In this document: positions 36,901 through 48,900 of the stretch, piece after piece | Numbering within the stretch: the stretch's first letter is position 1 | Layout of the letters: each line of letters starts with the position of its first letter | Assembly (NCBI RefSeq): GCF_000003815.2 | Contig: NC_049994.1 | Location: 12,542,994-12,606,993, forward strand | DNA: 64,000 nucleotides | Reading direction: 5' to 3' | From: Branchiostoma floridae | Taxonomy: Eukaryota > Chordata > Leptocardii > Amphioxiformes > Branchiostomatidae | Translations under genes and position numbers: made by a program | Notes under the pieces: model-generated | Databases searched by the model: none | Seen by the model: only the letters and a program-made list of their open reading frames with translations | What the model was told of the DNA's origin: nothing

Positions 36901-39900
36901 TCTCCCCCTTTACAGCATGAGTAATGAATGGACGCTAATTCCACCAACTGACAGACGTCTGTGTCGCAAATCCCCGGAAACAATTCCCCTGAGCGAATAG
37001 AGCTCTTAACGTTGTATTTATCGCCGAGCCTTTGAAGTCGCCGCCAGGTGAAAAAGGTCGCTGGCCCTTGTCTAAGGGCAGGACGACGTAAGGAGGTTTG
37101 ACGATCAAAACAATAGAATTCCTCCTGTCACCTACACTGTCTCCAAATTGTCAACTTAGACAAAAGGGTGTTTTGTCGTCGCCATGCTTGAAAGGTCGCT
37201 CCTTCTCCAAAGAGACCACTTATTACACCCTTATCAACTAACTTCACTAAAGGGTCTAATGTCATAAAGGTGTCTTTGTGGGAAGGAGGGAATGTAATAA
37301 TCTTTCAGCAAGGATGGGCCATTGGGAAGACAATGCCTGTTTTGAAGAGACAATGTGTGAATCTCAGACAGTGACACTTGATCCTTAAGGGAAAGAATTT
37401 TGAACTAATCCTGCTTCTTAAGATTGGAGCTTTCCCACCAGGTGACTGTCACGTAAAAGTAAAGGTGAAGGTAGTAATCTCCAAGCAGATCCTACGGTAG
37501 CATAAGATAGTATCAAAAGCTGGCAGAGGAGTGAAGCCAGTTAGGAGTGTGTATGTGCCCGTCTGACTCCCTTTGGTCAGCTATCCTCCTTGGCCTACTT
37601 TGACACTATCTTATGGCACCGTAGGATCTGCTTGGAGATTAGAAGGTAGCTGTATAGCCTTTTTGATGCCATAAGGTGAGCATTTGCTATCCGTTGAGTC
37701 TAGGGCAGGTATAGGAAGGCGGAGCCCATCCCTCACCTTCCACCACCTTTAATATACCTCCCGGATAGATCTAGAGGTCAGGTACCCACTTTTACGCCTA
37801 GCTGGCCAAGGTTGGACAAGTCCACTAGTCTGTTTGTCCAGGGGAACAGAAAGTGCTCATAGAGCAAGCGCACGTCCAACCCCACTTGCCCAACATAAGA
37901 TATTTCTATATATAAGATTTACAGTCATAGCATAACGCATTGGTCTACACAGAAAAATAGAGCCAATCATCAAAGAATTTCATTGCTGCATTAGTGAAAA
38001 TACAATGGAAAATGTCATTAAGATTTTGAGCAAGTGAAAAGTTGATTTGGGCAAGTAAACTTTACACGTACTTGCCTGATAGGACAAGTGAGTTTTAGGA
38101 AACTTGTCCAACCCTAGATGGGATGGATGCATTGATCAGCTAAAGGCTTGCAAAGAAGTCAGTATGGTATTGACATACCTATTGATACAGATATACCAAG
38201 TACAGACATACCTACCAGGTAATGACCAATGCCTTCTAAGTTCCTGTTTGTCTGTAGGTTAAATAAAAGGTCTGCTACTGCAGCTCTTGCTTTCACAGAA
38301 TGCTGTGGCAAAAAATCACTGCAGTGTTTCTGACAGCCTACTGTAAAGTCAATGTAATATTAGGAGGGGAAAAGAGACGTGTGTTGTACTTCAAGTTTGC
38401 GGTTGAGATAACATCAAAGCGCATGTTCACTTTGCAGTTAGTTTCCTGCGAGAGACTTCAATGGCTCTACGCTATGTCTACTCATGTCTCATACCTCCAC
38501 TCAGTGTTAAGACTATACACCGGAACTTGAACATGCAATTCAAGCGGCCAGTAACTGACGGATGCTGTGGTAATGATGACTGAAGCTGTCATTGAATCTC
38601 TTGAGATGAAAAGGGCCTAAAGAAGACATTCCTCAGTGTACAAAATACTTTTCTGAGCCAGGTTGCATGTGTGCAACCTGGGGCAAAAACTAGGTTGCAC
38701 AACTGAATTTCAAGTTGCACCACCAGGTACAATTCACTAATTTCTGAGAAAAAAAAGGTACAATACATCCATGTTTGGCTGATATGAAACGGAGTTGCCA
38801 CAGTCCCATTATTTCTTACAAGTAAATTGACAACAAAATCGAGTTCTGAGGCTCAAAATCTACGTTGCACCCTGTGCAAGTGTGCAATTGGGTATTTTGC
38901 ACGCTGTTCCTGCTAGCTAAAAATCCTTTCTGTACTCCAACACCAGGGCCTACATCCAACACTCTGGTTGAGTGGGTCAGAAATATTTGTACAAACAAAA
39001 TTATGACTTGAACAGGAAAGCAACATTTACATATACATGTAGTAGGACCAGGGCTCTAGCCAGCGTCCGTTTTTCCGTCAATTGACGGAAATTTGCTGCG
39101 TCTGACGGAAAAATTTTCAAACCAATCCGTCAACCTTGACGGACAAAAATCCTTGGTTGGAAGCTACAGGCGGCTTGGGGACGCCGTCCACGACCGTAAA
39201 AGCCACACACTGTTTGTTTTGCTATTGTTATGATTGTTGACAATGTGTGTCGGCACCCTTTCGCATACGATAATCTCATTAAAACCCGTTTTTCAAGGTC
39301 TCAGTTCAGTCCTTCTAATCAATTTTCGCGGTTTTCGCGACGATTGGAATTGGCTGACGGAAAAAAGTTTCGAGCTGGCTAAAGCCCTGAGTAGGACATT
39401 ATTCACTATCATAAGAAACACTCAGAGACTGTGTCCGTCTGAAAAAAATAAATTCCTGACAAGGAAGAAAAGCACTACTTTGGTTTCGACCTCCCACACA
39501 AATTCCTGTGGCCATCTCCCAACTTTCACTTTCTTCCCACCTGCCTTTGAAGTCTGCTTAAGTTCCTCTAAGATATTGGTTCCTTATTTTTTCAAGACCA
39601 TTACATCCACCTACACAAGAATGCAGTCACAAGGGAATGACCAAGCCTTCCCTGTAAAGTCTGGGACAAAGATCTGAGGGAGAGTGGAGGGTCTGGAGGT
39701 TTTAATGTCATCAGGGGTTGAATCACCCACCCCCAGATCTACCCCAGAAAAAGCACCAAGCTTCGTCTTCGTGTGAGCTTGCCTGCATCTTTACTAGAAA
39801 AAGAGTATGCAATATATTTTCTTCTGCAGATCTATCTGTTATTCGCTTATTGCATCTTAAAAAAATGGGTGACCTACGTGTATGACCCACATAATATTTC

Positions 39901-42900
39901 GCTGGTGTTTCTTTCTCTTTTTTCACCTGGTTTTCCATTTAAAACTCAGACGTTGAATTAGTTAACTTGAATCAAACGGTTTTGTACATTTCTGCATTAC
40001 TACCGTCTTTTCTTGATTATAGAAAATACCCCTTTTGTGCCTTAACTTCAAATATAGTATGCACCCAACTTTGGCAATGACTAGGAGTACATTTTTTTAA
40101 ATCTAGAAACTTTGAAAAATTGTACTTTACTTGAGAAACTACAGTAATCCAGCCTTCAATTTCAATTCCAAAACAACCATCAATAGTCATATTGGACTTA
40201 AAGGCAACATTTTAGTGGACATTTATATACTTCAGGTCGTTGAGAAATTTGTTACTAAAAATCTGCAACCTGAAATGAGTATTGATAGAATGTTCCAGTC
40301 TGTAAAATCAATATTAAAAGCTGTCAAAGCATCTGACAAATGATATTCGGTATCAACTAGAGTAAACGACTTTTGCTATTGCTCAATTTATCAGCACAAA
40401 GAGACACTGTGTGTTTGGGTCTCCACTACGTACAGCAAGAATACCTGGGTCTACTTGAACACCAAAATATTTCAATATGACAACAGGTAAATATGCATGA
40501 CCCCTATCAGCTTATTATTAGTAACAGCTATATGTTAAGAGCCCTGTTCGGTGTTGTTTTGGACAAACTATATGTTGAACAAACATATCCTACATGTGAC
40601 ATACTTCTATATAGCAGAAGACAAACTTGACCTGTATTCTTCCTTTATAAGTAGACAAGTGCGCTTTTGCTCAGGTGGCATTTGTCGTGCATACCTGTGC
40701 ACAGGTGAACAAAACATGTTTTTCACGACGCCTTTCAGGTGCATCGTTTACAGTACCTCCTACACACCTAACAGGAGTCTCTTCACAATGGCATGTTTTT
40801 CTCTGTGGTTTGCAAAAGCATGTGCAAGGATTGCATATCCACACCCACACCAAACCACAACTATGCGATGGTGAGTTGTTTGTGTACACCCCCCTCCCAC
40901 CACGCTAGTCACCCAGTGTCCACACCCCCCTTCACACTTTACACCTTACACAAATCGCCCGACATCCGATACGCTGACATGTCTTGGCTATTACCCCACT
41001 GAAAAAGTACCTGGAGAGGTGACAGGGGTCTTAAACGCTGTCATATCTATCAATCTTTTCAGCTTGGTAAGGTGAGGACATCTGTCCTGTCCTCCTATTC
41101 ACCTGAGTTCAAAGCACGAAGGCTACCGGCCACAAAACCACGGACAGACTTTGCAAGGTGTTTGACACTGTACGAGGCATTTTCTCCCATTGTAGTGATC
41201 ACAAAATCGAAATTCCTGCCCCGCCCCCTTGCTCCGCCGTGCTCCGCACGTTGAATGGTTGAAACAGCAGTCGGGTATTTACGGTAAATATTCACAAGAG
41301 GCATTAGCTCGGAGCGTCCGAGGGGGGAAGCGATATGCTTGATATGGTGTCGGGGGATCCTTCAGTTGTTACGGAATGCTGGAAATACGGAAAACCAATC
41401 GTATGCCATTCTTTGTGCACTGTAAGAAAAGTTTTGTCCTATTGAACCTCTCCAGAAAGGCTTTTCCACCTGGTTTGCTGTATAAAAACTTCCTATTTGC
41501 TACCTGCTAATCTCCTTGAGTTGAACCATCAGGGAGAAGGGCCTGTCCTCCTGTTTAATCTTGATGACCTTGACAAACAACATCAATCAACTCCTGAAAG
41601 ACCACTAATTGGTCAACATGGACCAAGATCTGCAAAACACAGTAGCTTGAATCATGCTTCAAGGCAAATGCCAAATTTATGTCCTTACTAGTCATTCAAT
41701 TGCCCTTCTTTTCTTGCTGTCATTCTAATTTTAATCAACATACTTGTAAATAGAGTTCTAGCAGATGTTATGGACTGTCATGATCTGAATAGGAAATACT
41801 AAATTGCAATAGTTGACGGTGGCAAAAACTGACTGAGAAACAGATGTGATACAAAATTGGACAGTTGACATATCATCCTTGATCAGTTGCGGTCTAAAAT
41901 TACAAATTGCAAACCTATTAATCATTCGACAATGAAGTCATTCATAGCAAACTATCTCGTCCTTGGTGGGAATGAATGTTTCCGTCTGTGTTTCCGTCCA
42001 AACTGAACTCTGTAACCCTCATGGCCACAACATGAGTGTCAAAACAATTTCACCGAATTATCCAAAGATAAGTTGAATACCAAACTTAGAATATACCTCA
42101 GGACACATTTTTGTTTAAGATTGTGGGTGGAATTGAAATAGCATTCAGTACAAGTCACTGTGCAGCTCCACCCTTATTATTCACACTGCAAAAGAAACAA
42201 ACTTGAACTTTAAAGGCGTTTTTCTTCCTCCTCTTACTCAGTGACCACATCACAAGAAAACTGGGATTCTTGAGTTCTGACTGTGAGGAGATTCTAAAAC
42301 GATGATTCATCGACTAGTTAAGACTTCTTCGTTCTAGTGGAATCATTCTCCTTCAGCTTGAACCTATTTTCGTTACCTTGGCTTGAGAATCGTATCAAAA
42401 AAGTCTATCTGACTACCATAACTTTGGTCTATTTTCGCAAAATAACCTTCGAACATCAATAAGCTAACAGGTGCCATACTTACAAAATGTTGATTGTTAT
42501 TTTTGGAGCCCACCTAGTGGACCAAATCTCTAGGTATTCTCCGATACTTTTGTCCCACATACAAACACCATGAGTAGAAAATCTTATTGACAGTAAGGTG
42601 TACAATAACACGCTTAGCACAGGTAGCTAATGTGTTTCGAGGTGTAAGTGTACGGCACGTCGTGTCCAAGCTATCACCTGCTTTTGTTCGCCCGAGGGCG
42701 AGGTACATTCTTTCAATCCCGTACTTCTACCTATGGCAGATGGTCATCTCCATATGAAAAGGTGCTGGTATGCCAATCGACTTGGGGGTAAATTCAAGCC
42801 CGTCCCCAGCAAAATACCACAGAAGAAAACCATGCCAATCAAGTGTAGTATTATGTTGTCCGAGAGAAAGCAGTTGTTAGCGTTTGTGATACGCTTCTCG

Positions 42901-45900
42901 CTCTCTCGTTGCGTGGGTTTAATGACACGATCAGAATTGATTACATCATCGCGACGGTATCCCCATCTGCCTTTCCGCATGCTTGCGCTCACCGGACATA
43001 TGCTCTGACCTGTACGTTTAAAAATTGGCCCTTTACATAATTACACACGTGCCTCTGGGCTTAGACACACACTGACAACTTACCCCCAAATGACCCCCAC
43101 ATACACACCTGAAATGACTACTTGATTGACACTAAGGGTGTCTGTGTGGCGCAACGGCTAAAGCGTTAAAATCAGAAGGTCCTGAGAGTTCGATACACGC
43201 CATGCCCCTGCCCTCATGATGGTGGATTGACGCCCACCGAGCCTCAAGGCTAATCTGTCTAAAGTTTAGTAAAGGTGCCCAAAACACCTAGGGATTTGGT
43301 GCTGCCAGTGTGTCAACATCTAAACACTTGCCACTAAGACCCGTGAATTTTTTTTTTTTTAATGACTACTTGATGATTGGCATTACAGTCCAACTGAAAT
43401 CTGCGTCTTGAAACCTTTTTCCAGTCAATTTGCTTTATTAACCGACGTCTATGTAGACGCCTTTAATTGAGTCTTAATCCTAAGAATTCACCAATCTAAA
43501 AGAAGTATGGCTAGAGCCTAAGACTTCTGTAGGAAAATAATCTGGGATTTGAAGTTGCTTCAAGTTGCTTTGATGTAAATGAAAAGACGCTTTCTGCTGT
43601 CGAAGTTGTGATGAGTCCTAATGAGGCTAGTTTAGTCGGGGGACAATGAAAGGCCGGGACCACTTTGTAAGTGCACAATGATAGTGTAATTGGAGGGATG
43701 TTCATTGGACAGAGCACAGGCCAATATTGGGGAAAGAACAATTCAAAGAAAGCTTATTTGTCAAATACAAGTTTTCTACAACAAATAATGAATTAACAAT
43801 TCTCTCTTTTGGAGAAGCATTCTTTTTCCAAGAAAAGACTGTTCAAACCCAATGGATGTTGTATCTGATCTGAGATGGTTTAGAAAAATTTGAGTGATTT
43901 CAAACTTATCACAGCAAACATGAGGTTACATGAAATCCACTTCTCTGCTATTGCCTGCTTTGAAGAGACCTTATCCAATTCCTGAATAAAATTGTTGTCA
44001 TTTCAAATGAGGCATAGATGCAAAAAATTTAAACACTACTCAAAATCAAATGTAGACTTTTCAAAGTTTCTTACTCCATCTTTCAACAACTTCAAAAGTA
44101 GGGCAATTGAGTACAAAACTTGCAAGAAAAGCTAACAACAATTATGTATGCCACTTTGACAGTTAATGTCAACGTAGGTGTTTATCTGTATTTTTGAATA
44201 GATGAGTCAGCTAAGTATTGGGATTTACCTGTATCTAAGTATTGCACACCTTTGGTGTAACAACAGATTAGAAGACAAAAAACAAAAACATGCATGCAAG
44301 TATCTTTCTATAACAATCCATGAAAAGTCTTTATCAACTGTGACAACAGAAAGTTGAGAAATGACTTTATGGCTTGGCCACTAATTACGTGTATCCTGTT
44401 TAACCCTGCGTACTTATCTTATGTGTGTTATCCATGGTGACAATCAACCCAAATATTAACTTAGGCGGTGGTTTAAATACCTTCCTCCTACGCTGTGCTG
44501 TCATCCACGTACTGGAACAAAACAACAACTGCAAATCCTACCTGACAGCTTCTACATTTGGATTTTCTTATTTTTGTTGTACAATATGACTGCCAGACAG
44601 TACCACTATATTCTGGTAAAGTTAAACTGTAATTTCCACAACGAAAATTGGACTTACGGTTACCCAAATTTTGACTGTAAACAGCTCAAGTCTTTGTTAA
44701 AGTTGTTCAGTCGAAAATTTGGTAAGTCCAATTTTCGTCGGAAATTACATTTACAGTTCAACTTTTTCAGAATGTCTTCTACCAACACAGAAGAACTTTC
44801 AAGTTCAGTATCACTATATATTTGTTAAGACTGTAGAAGTTGGAGCTAGTAACCTTGCACGACAAGTTACATTTTAGCACCACGGACAAAAACAACGCAA
44901 AAACCCTCTTCAAGTTCAACAATATGGTTGCTACGGATGTTGAGAGGAAAAGGCGCAGAAAAGCGAGAAAAAACAATGGAAGTAGAACATAGAAGTCAAG
45001 ATATTGTACAATTGAAACAACCAGAGGGGCGAGTAAGAACAGAAAGAAACAACACCCCGACTCCCGGGATTCGAACCCGCGCCGAACCCGGGCAGCCGGA
45101 TCACAAATCGAACGTGCAAACCGTTCGGCCATAAAGGCTTAAGCCGTTAGGCGTCTTCGGTTTAGCAGTCCTTGAACACCACTGTTACACTACTCCCCCT
45201 TTTCTTTTCAAGATTCGTCCTCGAATCTCCGAGATCGACATCCCTGTGTGGCACATACTAGCCTGTTAATCACAGGGCCGGCGTGGGAACCAGTGAAACA
45301 ACCAGAGGGGCGAGTAAGAACAGAAAGAAACAACACCCCGACTCCCGGGATTCGAACCCGCGCCAAACCCGGGCAGCCGGATCACAAATCGAACGTGCAA
45401 ACCGTTCGGCCATAAAGGCTTAAGCCGTTAGGCGTCTTCGGTTTAGCAGTCCTTGAACACCACTGTTACACAATGATAAAATAATGGAAGCAGGATGGAT
45501 GAAAACTTGGTGCGTGAGTAGAGGGCTGGAGGTGTGGTTGGAGGCCTCAGGGCTTGAATACTATCTTTGAAAGTTGATAACAATTCAGTAAGGCAAAATT
45601 TCACCACTTTCGAGTCTTCACTATAGTGTATAGTGACTCTAACATTAGTTGTAGTCACAATTTCAGGCTTTTTACAGCTTTTCGCAACATAGAGAAAGGT
45701 GGAATTGCAGGTGTGGAAAGAACCCCAAACAAGCAAAATTTCCAAATTTTTAAAAATGACAAGATTATACTGAGACCGAGACTTCACATTACCCATTGCT
45801 TTAATATAGGGATAGTCCTGCTATTTATATATATATAGGTTATTTTCCTGGTTATGTTTGCCATAGATGAAGTTCTTTCAACATCTCTTCTGTCTGCAGT

Positions 45901-48900
45901 CCTCAGTTCTTCTTTGTCAAAACCACACACAGATGTGCAATGATTTATCATCAGTCCAACCAGACAAAACTCTTCACCAAACAGAAGTTGTTCCAATTAA
46001 AATCCCTAATTTTGCCACCACAGTTGGCCAGCGCCAGGTGACACCCAGGTAATGCGCATCACCTGCTCAGCCCTTGGGCAAAACTCCCCGACAACAAAGA
46101 CTCCTCTCTGCCTACGCTCCCCACTGTTCCAGGCAAAATAAGGGACCCAGGAGTTTTGTTTGCCAAAACTAATGTCTCCGATTGTAGAAATAGACAAAGC
46201 TTTGATGGGCGGCTTAGCGCCCTGCCAGGGAAGTGCATCATGGGATAATCCGCTGGCACATGGGATTTAAAGAGAGTATTCAGGAGTCGCTGTATATAGT
46301 GGCGGCACATATAGCCTGTTTGTTGGCTTAAACGGGAAGTTCAATGTAGACTTTAAAAAGGACAGGTGGTCTTTTGTACAAGGGAACAGACACTGCTGTC
46401 TTGTTTTTAAATATAGTTCAAACAGATGTCAGAGAAAAAGATGGGTTAAATGTATTTCACCTACAGGTGATAGCTAGGTTGAACTGATGTATTTGCTATA
46501 TTCTATTGATTATTAACAATAACTTTGAGATAGTTTTCAAATATGCCATGTTATCAGTCTCACTATCAATTTCTCCTTGAATGCCACATCCTGCCATAGC
46601 AAATAGGTTCAAACAAAATCATAATCACCATGAAGAACGTAACCTAGGAGCCATTCTTCTATATCTGAGCACAACTTTGTACCACTTAATCTAAATATAA
46701 GAGTAACGTTCTTCATACGTGTGACTATTAGAACAAATTGTCCAAATTTAGTTCTTTTCATCATAAAGTACCTTGTTTTCACAACATGGCATTCCATTAA
46801 TGTCCCTTGCCCAAACCAAGGCTGGCACTTCCCGTCAACTCTCAAAAGAAACTCAACATAAACTAGACGTTCCCACGGTTGAAACATTCTTGCCTTTTTC
46901 TCAAGACGACCTCTTCAGCCCTTGAGTGGCCATTATCATGTTCTCCTTTAATGAAAAGTTTGCTTCAGGGAGCAGAGTGCACATCTTCAACTCACAAGTG
47001 GCACCTATCTCACCCCGTAACAATGAACCAAAGTGTTACAGAACAAGGTTAGTTCAACCTTCAATGTACGCAAACTCCCACCTGAAAAAACACACGACTT
47101 TGAAATTGTTGTCGCACTTCCACTGAACCAATTGACTTGGCACAAAATATGACTTTTTCAAGACGCTACTTCAACAGAAGACAATGCAGTATGACACACT
47201 AAATTGAAAGACTTTCAGCTTGAATAACAGTGGTATTACAAAGACAACTCGGGCTTGTGAAGAGGTGTGGCTTGGTAACATTCCTGTTTTCGTAGTTGGT
47301 TCAACCCACAACCTGAAAACCTTGCCCACCAGAGAGATATGTATGCTCGAATTAGTCACCAAACAAGCATTGCTTGCTTATGACTTTCCTGCAAGATTGA
47401 AAAATGATACCTCCTATTTTCACAAATGTACTGATTTGGGTCTTTGACCATCCAATTGTCACAGCTCAATTAACTTTATTATTTTTCTCAAATCTAGTTC
47501 ATTTGCAACTTTTTCTTGATAGCACATGCCCATTTAACCTTCTTCCTTCTACCTAACCAACCCTGCGACCAATACAAACTTAGTTAGAGCACATGATCTG
47601 CCTTAGTAGCAAAAAGGTTAAACACTGAAAGCTTTATGAAGTCCTAATATCAGGGGTGTTAGAGGGATTCCCTATCAAAACAGGAATCCCGAAAGCCAGC
47701 CCAACTGAGCAGAAATATGCAATATCAGATGTGGTAGCCCCTAAGGCACGAACAGCAGCTTGGACGATCACGGTCGCCTTATCACAGTTCAATACACTCT
47801 GCCGCTGATGTGCGTGATAACAACGTGCCAAAAATATCACACGACAAACTGGTAGTGAACCAGACATATGGCAAATATGTCCCCCACAGCTACCGTATGT
47901 TTTTGCAAAAATTATCACATGGTAGTCGATATCATGAACTGCGTGAGATATTGGCTACCTCATGACTGCTGACTTAATATTGAACTTCTGATATCAAAGT
48001 TTGCTGATTATCGGCGTATCTAGAATATGTCCGAGCTAAAATCGATATGGTCCTAATGGATACATAATTGCCTGTACATAATGGTTTGATCCGCAAGATT
48101 CTGCGACATTTTTTGCAATGAGCATTCCGCGGATTCCGAAGCAAAAGGGACATGTTGTCATGGCAACCAGAGGGCTAAGTAGGACTGACAACTCTGGTTC
48201 GGACAAAGGCGAAAGCAAGGTTTGGCACCGAAAATGAAAGGACTACGTTGATACTTTTCGATGGGGTCCTGCAAGGTCAAGAAGCTCTTATGTGATAACC
48301 TATAATCAATATCAGGCGCCAATGCCTCCCTGCCATGCTGTACAAGAGAGAGGGACCATGGGACCATGTGCAATTTTGACCAGAACAAAGGATATACCAA
48401 AGGGTCAGTCCAGAAAACTGGGCAAAGATTACTGGCATAAAACTGCAAAGAAATACATTTAAAAAATTCACGAGTTAAGCGTTGCAGTAACAAAGTTAGG
48501 TGGTAGAAATGTCAAGAAAGTTTAAAGTGCCAGAGATAAAACGTGCGATTTTATTGCATCACTTGTTGTTGTGGATAAATGGTTGGTCCCGCGGGACGGA
48601 GGGAGGGCAAGGCAAGACATGACAAAGACAGGAGGGGTACATAAAAGGGAAAGACTCGGGGAAAACCCTTGATTTTGTGGGTTATACAAGTTTTGTCTGG
48701 CTTACCTGACAACGTTTGGATGCTCGAAACTCTCCAATTGTCTGAGGAGGGCGATCTCTCGAATGGTGGACATCGGCATGCCTTCTTCACCAGTCTGAAC
48801 CCTCACCCTTTTCAAGGCTACGAACTCTCCCCCATTTTTCAAGTCTCTAGCTTTGTAGACAGTCCCGTAGGCTCCAGTACCGATCTTGGCAACTTTTTCG

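Larger units (their letters stand above)
45013..45470 (-). mobile_element. Miniature LTR retrotransposon (TRIM) with a tRNA-like segment in its LTRs
   Basis: Two 177 bp direct repeats (45013-45189 and 45294-45470) begin TG, end CA and differ at one base (45084 G, 45365 A). They enclose only 104 bp and are flanked by CAAT. On the minus strand the 5' LTR (45470-45294) is followed at once by TGGTTCCCACGCCGG (45292-45278), which has the TGG start of a tRNA primer binding site. The interior ends in the polypurine tract AAAAGAAAAGGGGGAGTAG next to the 3' LTR (TGTAACAG). There is no gag or pol. The 3' interior (ATTCGAGGACGAATCTTG plus purine tract) resembles the pol end of Ty3/gypsy chromovirus-type elements from memory, suggesting an internally deleted derivative; that is inference. 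Confidence 0.85.
26675..48705 (-). other. 22 kb first intron of CDK4/6
   Basis: No additional gene is supported here on either strand; ORFs are short, without recognisable motifs. Identified insertions: a nested-repeat transposon (28255-29621), tandem repeat (30061-30425), SINE-core fragments, a TAATCTCC MITE (37475-37641), a hAT-like element (39049-39389), a tRNA-type SINE (43127-43360), a hairpin (44610-44766) and a miniature LTR element (45013-45470). Stretches of about 32.6-36.9 kb and 46.0-48.7 kb look less repetitive and are where regulatory DNA would be expected; that is inference. Confidence 0.7.

Noticed and set aside
43149-43205. Functional tRNA gene
   Set aside because: A and B boxes are present but stems do not close and the segment is the head of a SINE with a target duplication.
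45067-45131. Two intact tRNA-Ser genes
   Set aside because: The acceptor stem does not pair and the segments lie inside LTRs; they are tRNA-like promoter sequences only.
44779-45134. 117-codon minus-strand ORF overlapping the left LTR
   Set aside because: Crosses the LTR boundary, lacks motifs, and is interrupted in the other LTR context.
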